Assembly (NCBI GenBank): GCA_003049485.1
Contig: PYST01000029.1
Span: forward strand, 62,001 to 126,000
DNA length: 64,000 bases
From: Ophioceras dolichostomum
Lineage: Eukaryota > Ascomycota > Sordariomycetes > Magnaporthales > Ophioceraceae
Reading direction: 5' to 3'
The notes under the pieces were generated by a model that was given only the letters and a program-made list of their open reading frames with translations, did not search any database and was not told where the DNA came from. The translations under genes and the position numbers were made by a program. Positions 12,167 through 26,468 of the stretch are shown here, piece after piece. Each line of letters opens with the position of its first letter. Within the stretch, counting starts at the first letter, position 1.

Positions 12167-15100
12167 CCCTCTAGATATACCGGAGAGTCTCTCCGTTGTG
12201 AAGGCTTTGTGACGATATCTTCTCCTCGAATTCGAAAGATGTAGAGGTATGAGCCCGGAAAGAGGCCTCGGGGTCCTTTGGAACGTGTATCCGGGAGGTT
12301 CTTGCTGTCTCCAGCAAGGGCTCCGGCCAGTGGTGTGTTTCTTGTGGAGGTCACGCTTCACAGAAGCGGTGGGGAGCGAGGAGGCTCGATGGGGAAGGGT
12401 GCAGCCGAAAACAACGACGTCTAGGCTTCTGATGGGCGAACGCCACTAATAGAGTCCTGGCCCGAGTTGTACGCTTCGAAGGACACGTGCCACGGGTAGG
12501 TAAGAGGCATCGGGGGGTAAGCGCTGCTGGGAAAGATGGGGGAGAAAGAAGAACTGGTGAAGAAGTGAGTGGCAGAAGGGATAGAGGAAAACGACCGAGA
12601 TGAAGGCAGGCGGGAGGTATTAAGAGGAGGGGGAAGAGTACAGGAGGAAAGGCACGTTGCAGGGGAGGTCCTTCTCGCATGGACGGACGGTATACGATGT
12701 TGTACACAAGGCAAGGCAACGGAATATGCAAGCCTCAGAGAGAGAGAATGAGAGCCATTGGGACAACCAATTGGGCTCGGGAAAGGACGATGACTAAAGA
12801 AAGAAACACAAACGGGACGACGAGATCACGCAACGGGGGCAGACCCAGAGCGAGGAGGACAAGGATATATACACTTACCTCCCGACCTCTCCCGTCCGGC
12901 ATACGTAGTCCATGTTGAAGTAGCAGTAGTAGCACTGCTACTGCGCTTTGCTTCAGTACTTCATGCTTCCAGTCACTGGGCAGCAAAGGACAAGCATGCT
13001 AGTTGAGGCATAGTACCAGCAGGTGCGAGATGAGAGCGGCAGCGAACATGCCTGCTCGCCTGCATGGTGTGCGGCCGGAGTAATCGATGGTGCCGGTTTG
13101 GGTTAGCATACAAGAAACGGAGACTTAGTGACAAGCCTGAATGTACTGTTGCAGTAGTGCGGAGGATGCAAAGACAGGACAGGACAGGCGCGGAAGAAGA
13201 GAGACAGACAAGTCAAGAGAGAGCCTGTTCTGCAAGGAAGAGCGAGCTAGACAGGGTCGCCAGTCCAGGTATGTGGACGGCAAGACAAGCTGTTGCCGGA
13301 TCAATTTTGTCTCTCGTCGAATTTGTCTGTTTGTTCGATTCATTATCACCTGCAAATGTTATGCTGAGTGGGGAAGGAGGGGAGGGGTGTGTGCGGCATT
13401 AGCGGGAAAGTCGATGGGGCCAGACATGGGGGGAGGGGTGTTGGCCGTTGATGGTGGAGGGGAGGGGGAGGGTGGAGGAAGGTTTTGGAGGAGTAGTGGT
13501 CGTCGTGTGTGGGGTGTGGTTCTGGAACTTGTGTGCCCTGTGCCTTCGGCTTGTTGTACGGACGTATCGACTACCTCTGAGCCCTTTGCCTCTTTGCCTC
13601 TTTGCCTCCTTGCCTCTCGGGATCTAGTACGATACCTACCTAGGTAGGTAGGTATCTTTCTCCCATCTTTCCTTCGAATATGGAATGAAGAGATCTGGCG
13701 GATGGAATGGATGGGGCCTGCAGGCCCCGGACTACGGGGGTCTCGTCGAGCATTCATAGGTCTCAGCGGAGCCGTAATACAGCCTGCGGGAAAAAAAAGA
13801 AGAGTTTCTCGGCTTCGAGATGCAAGGTAAGGGGTAAGGAATGGAAGTGTCTGATTCGCGAGGCGGGAGAAGCTTCGGCGAAGACAAATCCATGTCGCCT
13901 CCGCGGGGGCGAATCGCCCGTAAACTGATACAGTACCGGCCGGATCGGGATCGTTCTGAGGACCTAAGTATGGGGAGGGTCTCGGAGGCCGAAAAGGAAA
14001 GGACTCTCACAAAGCGCCGAGAAGAAGATGCGTTCTATTCATGACAGCCCTGCGACTTTGAGGTGTGGGCAGCTGATGATGACTGGCAGCTCGAAGGCTA
14101 GAAGAAGGTATGGAGTACAAGGCGAATACCTCGAAGCCCGATACCTACTTGTTTCAATGCCCTGGCTTGAGAGGCTCGAGCCGAGTGGAGCTCCGGTGGC
14201 AATCGGTGGCTCGAGTTGAATCGGCTGGAGACCGGTGGACGGACGTCCTTGTAGACAAACCGAGCCGTCCTGCAGCCGTGATCGTTCTATCTCTCCACAC
14301 TGTTCAATAACACATAGAAAGGGACCGGACGGCGTCTGAGGAGGCAGGCGGGCAGTACATACCAACTACTTGCGGGGGACTGCTGGCTACCCTGCCCTCG
14401 CTGAGTCTAGCCTCCAGTCAGGTCAGCGAGCAGAGGCGGAAGGAGCTAGACATGTTGTTTGTTATTAGCTGGCAGGTTAGTGCTCAGGTTAGCACCTTGG
14501 CACTGTGACGATCGAAGCACAGCATCATCTCAGATCTTAATGGGTCTCCAGCCCACAGATGTGGACCACCTGGCCTGAAGCTAGCCTAGCATGACCATGC
14601 TGTGGAGGGCGAAGAGCAAAGGAGCACCAGCAGACGAGTGCTCGAGTGTGTTCCTGGACAGCGAGAGGAAAGGTGGCGGCTGGCTTGGTTGTCAGATGGC
14701 GAGTGACTGGATGAGAACGGCTGGTGGGCCTGGTTGATGCACTGGCTGAGATCGCATACGAGGAGGTGTGGAAAGGCGTGAGCCAAGATAAAAGCTCCGC
14801 TGCTTGGTCTTCCTCCACCTGTATCACATGCGGCGATGTCTGCAAAAATGGATGAACCCAGCTTGGGGATTGGAAGACGGCAAGATAGCAGATGACGAAG
14901 GTAGACCAGGCGTATCGCACGAGGTTCTGGCATCTCGGTACCTAAACACCATGGGATGGCTGTGGCAGCCAGGAGGAAGTTAGCAGTCAGAATCGCCGGT
15001 ACTGTGTACAATTAATTGGTTAGCCGTAATAAAATTGACAGGATCCGCCCTTCCTCACCTCACTTCTTTTATCATTTGACTTGTGTTGGAAAGCACGATT

Positions 15101-18100
15101 TTGCTCGCGAGGTAAGCAGGCGGCTGACGATTGGTGGTTGGGAAGGAGGGGGCGGAGGGCAGGTGGGGAATTCGAGAGGAACACAAACGTTATTTTCCTT
15201 GATGATTCGAAGAAGGTAGGCACGTCAGGCACAGGCTGGATGCTTGCTTCCCCCAGGAGACTCCTGCTATTTCCAATTCTCAGCGTACCTCAGGTGCGTT
15301 GTAATTCGCACCATTCGATCATTCCCGCCAGCGACGGACGGAACTCGGAGCTTTAGCTGGAGTTGGTGTTGCGAACCCCCCATCTAGAGCGCTACATTTA
15401 AAATAGGATATACCTCAAAAAGGCCACCGACCGAGGTTGTACGCAACATCAAGGATCCCCGCAATGGTCTGGTAGTTCAGGGCTCATAGCCTCACGAATG
15501 GGACGTCTTCGGAAGGAATTGGAGAAGCAAGGGTGCAGCCCACCCCATGTGAGCACCAAATGCCGCAAGGCCAATTCCCCTCACTGTCCTTTGCTTCGGA
15601 CTTCGCACAGAACTCTTTCGACCAATGTGTCGATCAGCGCGAGAGGCCTACAGTGTCGAGGAGGTATCTCTGTGCTCACGGTACTCTGCCAACGCCAGAC
15701 TGGTTTGACCTTGGGAGGCTTGTCGAAACGTTCAGGCCTCATAGAAAAAGCAGGCCTGGGAAAACACGGAAATCAGAAACGGTGCGAATGAAGACCGGCC
15801 GACCTCGCATCCTCAATATCACTCTTCTGCAGGTACAGCTCCGGGAACGGTCTCGGTGGCGCGGGGGTACCAGGCGAAGAAGGACCTGCCGGATTGCGAC
15901 AGCGACAAGCGCTGCTGGCAGGGGTCCAAAGTCCCATCGATTCTGATCCCTGTCCTACCACAGGGAATCTGGCAGCTCGGGAGTTTGTTGTCTTGGTGGC
16001 CTGGAATCAAACTTGTGAGCATCACCACAATTCCGAGCTCTTTTAGACTCAAGTGTGCAGGGAACTCATTCCACCTTATCTCCCTACGATCTTGAGTAGA
16101 ACATAGAAGCGCTAGTCATCTGTCTTCATCATCCGGATTCCCTTCTTATCATCAACCTAGCCGGCCGGCCGGCAAGTTTGGATGGCACCTGGGCAGAAGA
16201 AGACTACGATGACGGCAGGCAAGCAGGCAGAACTGGGACAAAAGCAGCCGCAGAGGCACGGGCAGGATACTCTAAAATAAGATGACACGTCCGTATACAT
16301 CCACTCCGCCGGCCTCTCGTCGCGTGTTCTTCCCGCGCGGGCGTCAAACGGATTGTGACGCTTCGACTCGAACGGTGCTTCGAAAGAAGTAATCCGGTCT
16401 GTGGGCTGAAAGGGAAGAAAGGGAACCGACGGCAAAGAATGAGAGGGTGCCACCCACCATCAAACTCTGCGTCTCGAACGGGTGGGATGGAGGGGATATA
16501 CTCAAGTTCTCATCACGGCGAATGTCAAGCAAAATGTAATGACACGACATGGCGGGATCAGGATGCAATCAGAACGCAATCAGAGCGCAATAATTTGCGA
16601 CCTGCAGTCGTCTGCAGTCTTTCCAGGCCTGCATCCAACCAGAGAACGCTCCCTCTACTCCGCGGCTAGCGGTTATCCGCCAGCAAGAGCCGGACAGAAA
16701 AACGACGCGAAAAGAAAAAGATTCGGACGCAAGAACGCCACAAAACGCACGATAGTATGCAGGCTAGGAAATAATAATTCATCACCGAATTATTCCCTAG
16801 GCTCACACGGCAGTGAACATATCAAAGCACGCAGGACGGGAGGGAGGACTTTTCCCCCACAGATGCCTCTGCCAAACCCATCTGCCTACCTCCAACCTAC
16901 GCCAGATTAAAGACAAGATAGATGTTTTGCCGAGAACCTCTGGCACTCATTCCTTCCTACCTATCTACTAGGTACCACTTAGACTGACTGGGCCAGGTCG
17001 TCGATGGCTCGACCGATCACGGTTCTCGAGCTGGTTCACTCGCTGCCGTCCTCCCTCCTGCAATGACACTGGACAAACTCCGGCCGAAGTGCTACGTAGT
17101 AGCAGCGATGATATCGACGGTCTTCTTACTAGCTCTGGGACCGTCCTCCGAGATTGGGGAGACGGCTTCTTTCTCTCCTCTCTTTTTTTTCTTTCTTCTT
17201 TGTGTACCGCAGAATGCTGGTGATCTATCACAAATTGAAAACTCGGATGCAGGTCGCCTCTTTGGGAAGGCTTGGACGTGGGGTGACAGCATCGACCCCC
17301 CCAAGGCTGCGTCTGTTCCCTCATCCTTTTCCCACTCCCTTGCTCTTCTCATCCTCCCTACCTCTCTGTCTTTTCCAGCCTCCCCATCCCACTCTTGCTC
17401 CCGTCTTCTGTAAGCCCCCTCCGCGAGCAGGTAGCCGACAACAGAAGCTCGGCGTGGCCGTCGCAAGATGGTGGTGGAATCCCCCCTCGCGTCGCAGTGA
17501 TGATCTTCGACAAGACAAAGCCGTTTCGATAAGAATCTGCGCCGTACGCGGACATGTGCTCGGCATGTACAAACGGCCACCCCGGACCAGGGCCATTTCA
17601 TCGTCGTATGGGAGCCCATCGATTTGCTCAAGATCACATCACATTAAATCTGATTTAATTCCCGAGAGTTTGAAGAGGCAGAAAGCAAAAAAAAAAAAAA
17701 AAGGGGGGGGGGAAGATAGGTACGGCACAGTGGTGAGGGTACCCCCCCCAAGTCGAGGGCGGAATGGAAACGGGGGTTCTGCACGACATCTTGGCTCAAG
17801 AGGGTCGACCACAACGGCCGATGGCCAAAAAAATAGTTCGAGCTGCCCACTGGAAAGTGGAAGTGAGCCTCCACAACCGCACGTACTCTGAGGGTAGGGG
17901 AAGGTGTGATGGACGATGAATGCCGCCCATCATCATTCGAGGGGTCCAAACTCTCGCACGACACGAACACAGCAGAGCAGGCCGGCGTTCGCAGAAACTT
18001 TTCGTAAGAGGGGCTAGTAGGCGAGAGCGAGGCTGGCTTCGTTGAGAGGAAAGAAGGGGAAAAAATTTTGACCCGCGGTTCCGTTCAAGCCGAAACTCCG

Positions 18101-21100
18101 CGCACAAAGTCCGAGGTAGGCACGTAGTAGGGGGATAGATGAAAGAAGCAAGGCGGACGATCTAGTTACTTCATCCCCCTCTATCCTTGCAGCCAGCTCG
18201 GGGGAGGTGAGAGAGACTCTGAAATCCGACAAGAGAGAGCTACCAAGAGGAGTTGGGGGCAGAAAAAAAAATCCTCCATAGAACTTGCAGTCAGGTCGAG
18301 ATAAAGTGTCTGTCAGGCACGGGACACGGGTCAAGTCTGGTCACAAAAGCGGGAGACGTGAAATCTCTTCACCCAAACTCTGTGCCGGTTCGGCACGGGG
18401 GGTGGTTTCGGCTCGTCTGATTTGCTCATCGTTCGTTCCGTGTTCACGGTCCGCAGACGCACCGTCTCCGGCGGAGCTTGGGCCCTCTCCTCTCGCCAAC
18501 CTCAACCTCACACAACTCCAGTCACGAACTCACGCCAGTCCACCGTTTGTTGTTGGCCCGACTTGGTCCGAACGAATTTGGTTCGAACGAATTTGGTTCG
18601 GTCAGGGACCGGTGAGCAAGGATCTATCGTCAATTTTGTCATTGCTGCGACGTACGACGTTGTAACCGAACGGACTAATTATGTGTTGCGTGCGCGAGAC
18701 AATCGGGAGGGAGAACTATCTCAAGTGCTCCAGCGCCGAAGTTTGGTTCTTACATGCACACGTCTTCCTGCCGGCTGCCAAGGAACCATGGCAACTTGCC
18801 GCCCGACACAAGCAGGAAGGTGGTGGGACGACGGCACCAGACGTTAACCAAACCTCTGCACTGCAAGGACGGCCGCTCATCGTCCTGATTCCTTGGCCGA
18901 TAGGGCTATTAGCGCATTCTAATTTGACAACGAACGACGATGGACACGGCTTTGGTTCAGGCTTTGGTTCTGACTTCTGGTCGGACCAGACCTGAACTTA
19001 TCGCACAGCCGGTCCGGCAAACCTTCGAGCCCTCCTGATAATTGTTCTTCGCTTCCAAGTTGGTTTACCGTGCCCTTCGCTTTGCACCCTTCCTGGCGGT
19101 CTCCTTTCGATCCGACTCGCAACCGCAACCTCACAGGCAGGTCGGCCCGTCTGCGGTTGCAAATGACATCGAAACCCGAAAATACACTGGTATGCAGACC
19201 AGGGGGGGACCAACACGCAGGAGGAAGGCAGCAGGGCAGGCAGGCTCGCCAAAAAAAAAAAGCCGAGCTCGAGTCTCCCCGTCTCCATCTCCTCCATCGC
19301 CGTCTCCACGCGTTCTCGTCCATCAACCCGTTGCTCCACCTGCAAGGAGGGAGGACAAGGCAGATCCGCACGGTGGGTGAAGCCATAGCTCCACCTGTGT
19401 GATTGGTACATGGAGTGGAACAACTGCCCAGATTCCCACCTGGCCGCCGAGAAAAAGAAAGGTAAAAGAAAGGAAAGAAACGAAAAATTCCATCTCCCGC
19501 ACCGTCCGTGTGTTCTCGCGCTAAATAAGCAGGCAGCCAGGCAACTCGTGGCCCATTTATCACTCGGATCCGGACTGCTTCGCTTGTACCTGCATTTCAA
19601 TGCCAACGTCTTGATGAAGGAGAGAGAGAGTGCTGTCATGGGTGGACCATTGCGCCATCGCTCCGATAGTTACCTCAACACTCAGCATCTTGACACGTAC
19701 ACGTACACTGTACAGTGTGTGCACGGACAGTCTTGGTCCACCCCGCAGGTTAAAGGATGTGGCCGTCGGGACGGCGGGATCTTCCTTGCCCAAACAAAGA
19801 CCAACCAAACCACTCCGCATCTGCGAGCCTATTTTGTGCCGTTACTGCGACTGTGCCTTTCAATTTTTTCATTTTTCACCTTTGACGGAAACGACTCCCA
19901 ACAACTCAACACAAAATCTGCATCGCGGCAGGGCTGGTCCCTGTACAGTCGCAGACACAACTACCTTATAGCGTCCAACGTACATACATGCCTACATACA
20001 AATCACAGAGCAAGACGACCACGGCACGCAAGGACCTTTTGTTCTTTCCTTGGCTTGTCGGATGAGGGGGGCATGTCGTGATTACATCAACGGGCGATGG
20101 GAGGACATCAGGGACGGACGGACGCACATACGCGGTCCAGGTACATGCAGACACCCAGCTTACGACAGCCGGCCTCGCTCAAACTCAGCGGTCTGGATCA
20201 CAGATATCTGCTTCCCGATTACCGATCAAATCATCCCTCGGTCCCCTGTATTCCCTTGCTGAGATCCCCTTGCTCCGACACCCCCGCCGATGGCCAGAAC
20301 AAGAAGTTGCTCCCGCGATGCCGCTTGCCGCCAGGTGCGCAACGAGGTTACCACCGCACTGTCGAGATGGTAGATGGCAGTCAACCAAGTGTCACGTCTT
20401 TCAGCACGTGACCACCGTCGCTCAAGAAAGCCTTTCCTGCGATATTTTATGCACATCTGTACCCTCTTATCTTCGCACCCAAGTGGTCGACATCGGATCT
20501 CGACGACCAAGAAGGGAGACCTCTCTTTCCGCATTCCCTCCGTACTCTTTGCCGACCTACCGCATTGCAGCTGACCGCAGACCCTGTCGAGCCGTCCATG
20601 AGCCACCATCCAAGTTCTCTGCTCCTACACCCATACCTTCAAATATATCGGTATACACACCTAAACCCATTCCTGCAAGTGCCTAAAGCCAGGCATCGCG
20701 CATTGTCGTGTCGTTATGGACAAGCCGAAGCTCTCCAGCCATACAGCCTGTTGTTGGATCGCCCCATCTCAAGTTTGGACCATGAAATGGGTGGGAAGTC
20801 GATGCATCATAGCCCTTCTCAGTGTCCTTGTTTAGCGTCTGCATGTATCGCGGCCAGTTCAACCCAGTCGACAGCATCCGGCGCGCATGCTTTCTGCACC
20901 CTTACAACTAGGTACTCTTCGGATACCTTTGGTAGGTATCTCACGCACGAATTCTCTCAACAAATACCTTGACCCATTCGCACACGCACAATGGCGACAT
21001 GACGCGCGCACATCTGTCCAGCCGCTGTCAACTCCAGTTCATAGACTGATGATGACAGATGACAGTCAAGTGTCAAGTCCACTCTCCTCTCGGCAAAAGG

Positions 21101-22000
21101 TCAACCGAGGTTCCTGCCCTACCCTGCCCTGCCCTGAACTGATGAGCTTGTCTGCCTGCCTGTAATGCTTGCTTCATAAGGTACCTTCCTATCCTCCCGT
21201 CAGATACAGGATGCAACAACACGCACACGCACATATTGCAGCCAGCCCACCAGTGTGAAGCAACACGAAAAATTTGAGAGCACATTGTACTGTGCGCCAT
21301 ACAGTATTTAGAACCTAGACGGCTCAACGCGTATCACCTCCCTCTTCATACCACTAAAGATGGCAACTTGAACGACACGCTATCTCACATCCATAATGCA
21401 AACGGCTGACCTATCATCGGTCGTAAAAACCTATGAATTGCCTCTTTCATCAGAGAAGAAGCAAGCCAGCAGCGGTAATATGCACCCGACGTATCACTTC
21501 CAGCATCTTCTGCACAAGTCTCATGTACCTCAGCATAATCATGGCGATGGTTTGCATCCCCCCCTCCGTTTCTGTGCTGTCCTCACTTTCCTTCCGTCGT
21601 GATTGTTCCCTCAATTCACCCGACGTCCAAAGCATTTTAAAATGACAATATGCAGAGACCAGCTGCACCGTGGAACCATCATCCCTGGCCGCACAAGTCT
21701 GGTTCTCGGTGTACATCTCCCTCCCCACTGGCGAGAGGCTGGTGCTGGAGCAAAAATTCTTTCCCTTCCGGAACAATTCAGGCTTTGGACAGGCACGCAC
21801 ACCCCTCCTCCACAATTTCCCTAGCTCCCTCTCTCGTCGCTGCAAACTCCAGCTCGATGTGTCTGACGTTGACTGCATCTACCGAGACTTTCCCCATTGA
21901 GATGGGCGACGAGTTCCTTGTTACCAAATAACGAACCACAAATCTACAAGTACCTAAGTACACGTGCCGCCGACTTATTCGCTGGTACGAGTACAAGGCT
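12167..22000. other. long intergenic stretch upstream of the glycosyltransferase
   Basis: Nearly 10 kb without a gene I can support. Frames are short, overlap on both strands and have no recognisable domain. It contains a TTTGCCTC-type tandem near 13585-13617, a perfect-armed inverted repeat at 13631-13656, a duplicated CGAACGAATTTGGTT unit near 18569-18600, an A-run followed by a G-run near 17687-17711 and a dyad around CACTGTACAGTG at about 19707. The part next to 12166 should hold the promoter and 5' leader of the glycosyltransferase. Confidence 0.5.
13631..13656. repeat. inverted repeat built from CCTA/TAGG units
   Basis: A ten-base arm GATACCTACC is followed by six bases and then its exact reverse complement GGTAGGTATC. 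It is one of many CCTA/TAGG blocks in this window and the most symmetrical one I noticed. No function is known to me. Confidence 0.8.
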
Positions 22001-23040
22001 ATGGTGCAAGCAGCCAGTAGCTACGTTTTTCAGCCGCTATCCCCGCTGCTCCGTGGCCTCCAGACCTCCAGGCCAAGGCAGGATGACCCGCGACACATGA
22101 AGGGGAGAAAACCTAAGACACGGAGAGCTGAAATCATCAGCGTCTCACACCCGGTCGAAAGCAAGGGATATTCCAAGGGTACCTATTTCCGTAGCCTTCG
22201 GCCAGTAGCCAGGCCTCTCGGCGCCGCCGGGATGTGGTCCAACCACGCCTTGCGCCTGAATCCTGGAGAGGAACGATGGCTTTCCCAGGCCCATTGGGCC
22301 GTCCGAGTAGCCCGCGCTGGTCCCAACTCCGTTATGGAATCTCCCTGGTCCCAACTCCGTCATGGAATCTCCCGAGCCCCTGGCTGCGGGAAGTTGCTTC
22401 GCCTCATGGTGAGAGAGATGCCCATGTCGGTGTGGGACGAGAAACCAGGGGGTGCCGCAGATTCGCTTCCGCGTTGGGGAGCTCCCGATAGAAGGAAACG
22501 AGGGGAGCGCCCGCGGTGGGCGTGGGCGGGCGGGCGGACGGGCGGGCGGGCACGCAAGCGCGGGCAAGCGGGCAAGCAAGCGAGGGATGAAAAGCGAGGG
22601 ATCAAGGAAGGGCATCAACGGTGGATGCTCTGCGCTGGCGGGCACGGTAACTACGGCGTAATGAAACCTTACCCTGAGATCGAATTTCAATGTGGCCAAG
22701 CGGTCTCTGTCGGCGGGAAAATAGGTCCCGGGGAAGCAGGTCCTGCGCTTCCGGGCCCCAATGCGATCCGAAGGATGCGTGGCCGGGGCGCGGCCCCATT
22801 TCGGCCGTCACTGTCAACGGTGGAATTCTCATTCCTCAGCCCGGCCTGCCCGCCGCCCCAGAGCTTAATATGGACTCCTCAATCGTGTCTCTCTCGACTA
22901 AAACAACCGCGAGGCAGAGCCGCGACCAATAACCCTGGCCACATAGGAAGGCGGACAGAATGTGACGAACGGCAATCTCGGGGAGGACGAAGAAGAGTAC
23001 GAACAAAAGGCAAAAACGGAAACAAGGGATAAAATGATGA
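22001..23040. other. GC-rich stretch with a 28-bp tandem duplication, probably non-coding
   Basis: A frame of 343 codons is open on the plus strand and another of 184 on the minus strand. Their translations are low-complexity (Arg/Gly or Pro/Ala) and show no domain, so high GC content alone can explain the lack of stops. A 28-base unit is duplicated head to tail at 22318-22345 and 22346-22373 with one mismatch. G-rich GGGCGGGC runs lie near 22525-22570. Confidence 0.5.
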
Positions 23041-26000
23041 GAAAGAAATACCACTAAAAAAAGCCGCCGAAGATACCCCATAGGATTTGCGGCCGACAGC
23101 ACATACCTACTGCACAGAGAGAGATACGCCCGGCACGGTGAGTCTTTTTTTGCACGTCCACCAAACACTCCTAACCGCCTCATTACCTCCCTTCACAAAC
23201 AGGGTTTCCTTGACTCCAGGTAGGTACATATGGACACCCTGGCACTGCATATTCGTGCAGCATCGAGGACCGTCCGATGTATCTCTGATGCAAGACACGC
23301 TGCAATAACTCTTCACCGCCCGCCGTCCTCCCGCTCCTGTCGTCCGCCCCCCAAGCATCGGCATTCATTTGAATCGAAGAGCTTGGGGCTTCTATCATCC
23401 TCCCTTGCTTGCGGGGGTCCCCGCCGGCGCCGCGATGACCGCGCACTGTCTGCCATGACACATTACATACATACATACCTACAGGCCTGCCTGTCCGTCT
23501 CGCCGCAAACGCCCCCGGGCGTCAGCTTTTCACTTTCTCTCTCTCTCCTCCACGGAGAAACCTTACACCCCATGGAGGCATAGCATGAAATTCATCCCCA
23601 CGAAACTCTGGGCGGCAAAGTCAAGATCCGAGAAGCGGCTGCCGCCGACGCAGGTCGACGGACACACCGCGCCTACCGCTGGTCCCCCATCCTAGTTAGT
23701 TCTCACGCTACGTAGCCTCCCATCCCTACCTACCTCTACCTACCCAGTTATGACATGCGTACCCGTGAGAAGAGAATCCTGGCGATAACCATGTTTCTAA
23801 CAGGCAGTCCTGCCGTCCAGCAGCAGGTTGGATGGAAACCGTCACGTCAAAAGGCAAGAAACTTGTCTGACGACGGAGGCCACCACTGCCTCCTCCTCAC
23901 ATCATCGACACCGGTTCGCTCCCTGTTACGCACGAAGCATCCAGCCAAGCCAGCAAGCAGGTTGACGCAACCGTCCTCGCTCCTCGCCAATCACTGCTGC
24001 CGACACGTCCATAGGCACAGTGACGTATTCTACACCGCCCCATGGCAACCCCCTCTCCGGTTCCGGGTCCTTCTCTACAGTTCTGTGAGGGACCAAGCAA
24101 GAATGGTGGCGAGATACGGGACATGATCTCGTTCTTCCTTGCCTTCCCACTCCACCCTCACCCTCATCCTCGCTTTCACATCGCCACTTCTCACTTCTCC
24201 CTCCTCCACTGCCACCTCCCTCTCCCTCACATCGAACCTCTCTCTGCGCTCTCTGGTAGCATCAGGCCCCGAGGTTCCCCCTTCCAGACAGACGATCCCA
24301 AGCCGCCCGTTCCCCCTCTCTATCTGCATCAAGTGCATCAAATGCATCAAATGCATCAAATATTGCCCATCCGTTGTCCACCCAGGACCAACCAACTCCA
24401 ATCCCCTGATCCCTGAACGGGCGGGCACGGAGGGAATCTCCTATTCTGGCCGCGACCGGCGCCCCTTGCCCCGTCTGATATTGGTTATCTCTCGTCGGCC
24501 ATTGGGCAGGCAGGCCGCCGAGGAGAACGAGAAATGCGAGGGGGCAGAGGAATAGGTGAGAAGGGGGGTGAGAGCGTCGAACTGGTCGAGTGGCCGGTGG
24601 GCGAACAACCGTGGCAAGGGAGGGAGATAGTCAAACCCTCCGTTCTAGTTGGCTCAACGACGTCCCTGCCGCCCGCCAATCTCCAATCTCATCTCCCTTT
24701 TCGCCTCCCTCCCTCTCTCCACTCGCTGAGACAGACAGGCAGGCGGTTCCGTGTTCTCCACGTTTCGAACCGTGCCGTCGAGGGAAAGGTAGGATAGGGG
24801 GAGGGTTCGGGCCCATCAGAGCCTCGCCCGCCTGTGGAGATCTAGATGAGTCCAGATTCCCAGAGAGGGGGAGGTCACACGACCAGCGAAGTCGCCAGTC
24901 GCCACTCGCTAACCATGTCCGCCTCCGTGTTTGGCACCATGTGCTGCTTCCTTCCCGTCCCCTCGCCTCGTTTGTGTGCTCGTGTCTCGGCGGGCGGGTC
25001 GCTGTCGCTGCCCGTGGTTCGTTGTTGTTCATGGGGGCAAATGCACGAACGAATGGACGAACAAACCAAGAAACAAGTGGACGTGGATAGGCAACCAACA
25101 CACCAACCAACCAACCAACCAACCAGAGAGAATGACAGACTGACAGACGACACTCGGATGGCAGACCTCCGTACGTTCGTAAAGAGAATGGAGTGTTCGC
25201 TGCTCTTCACCTACCGAGGCAAGCGTCTCGCGGGAGAGCGAGGTTGATCGACCCATCCAGACCGGGGCCGTTGGCGGGCTCGGCGGGAACGGATCATTGC
25301 TGGTTGGCTTCTCTTGACCTCCTGGAGGGACAAACGGAGGATGTCTCCTCTACCTGGAGAGTACATTGCAGATACCTCACGCCCACCCNCTCCCCACGCC
25401 CTTTCATCCCTACCCTTCCCCTCCGCTCCGCTCCACTCCACTCCCATCTCGCCATGTCTGGCCTGGCTGTCTGGACTCGGCAAGCGTCTCTGCCGGCCGA
25501 GCCCGGGTCGATGAGCGAGGACAGAGCAGGAAGAGAGACGTCGAGGATAGATAGTCTCCCCAAGGAGAAGGATACACGAGAGATGGAATCAGGCACAAAT
25601 AAGCAAGCTGCCTGCTACTGCCTCTGATCCACTTAGTTTTCGAGGGCTATGATAGACAAGAAGAGAGAATCCAAGTACATCTTCCCTTGCCTCCATGCTC
25701 AGATCCTCCTGTTGCCGGACCTAGCAACAACATACCTGCATCCAGATATCTCATTTGTCTCGTCCTGATATTCGGCCGAGCGAGTGATTGTTGCTCCGTC
25801 TTCAGTGTTGACAGTCCACCCGACCCTTAAGCTGGGCTCCACGGAGGCCGTCCTCGTCCTCGCTCATGGTCGCAATCGTCGCAGTTCACGGCGACGACGC
25901 AATCAACCAGATAGATCTGCGGAGTTGCTCACACAGATACACCGATCTCCATGAGACAATACCTAGCTGAACATAAAGAGTCGACACAATAACGTCCAGG

Positions 26001-26400
26001 AAATGGGGAAAATATTGGCGGTGATGAGCTTCAATAGATCACGGACTTCCAAGATAGGTGCCCAAAAAGGAGGCATTGCCCACGCTGCTCGCCTCGTCTT
26101 CGCGCCTTTCCCTCCCCTAAGTGATGTTATCTTCACTGGGACAATCATGACTGACGGAGCTCCCATATTGATCAAGTCACGATCGTTGCTCGCTCGCTCA
26201 GTCGGTGGGAAGAATCGACTCGTGGCTAGGCTGCTCTCAGCTACACGAGAAGAATATGATGACACTAGGGAGATTGCCGAAATAGACTGCCTGTCAGTTC
26301 GGAAACGGCATACCCCGAGTACTCAACCTACGCAGGCCCGACCTTTGAGGGCCTCCCACACATCTCGGTGTATACGCGAGCCTCCTTTCAGTCAGGGGTG
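23041..26400. other. intergenic stretch, no supported gene
   Basis: No recognisable coding sequence. It holds CATCAAATG tandem units near 24327-24360, CCAA tetranucleotide repeats near 25100-25122, a single undetermined base at 25389 and pyrimidine-rich tracts near 24140-24300. On the minus strand a 100-codon frame lies at 25963-26265, but I recognise nothing in it. Confidence 0.45.
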
Positions 26401-26414
26401 AAGAAGCGCACTGG

Positions 26415-26449
26415 TTACCGGTGACGTTTAAGACGTCAACGGCAACCGG
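26415..26449. repeat. imperfect inverted repeat (hairpin)
   Basis: The arm GGTTACCGGTGACGT at 26415 is followed within a few bases by ACGTCAACGGCAACC, which pairs with it at 13 of 15 positions. It lies about 20 bases upstream of copy A of the diverged direct repeat, so it may mark the end of an old mobile element. Confidence 0.65.
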
Positions 26450-26468
26450 CCTTAACTCATAGGGAGAT

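Noticed and set aside
14586..15011. Small secreted protein on the minus strand
   Set aside because: The hydrophobic start begins at a TTG rather than an ATG, the remainder has no cysteine pattern or domain, and no splice model improves it.
22001..23032. 343-codon plus-strand frame as a gene
   Set aside because: The translation is low-complexity Arg/Gly-rich, overlaps an equally open antisense frame, and shows no domain. High GC explains the lack of stops.
25963..26265. 100-codon minus-strand frame as a membrane protein fragment
   Set aside because: Ordered-looking sequence, but no recognisable family, no splice extension and an equally open plus-strand frame over the same bases.
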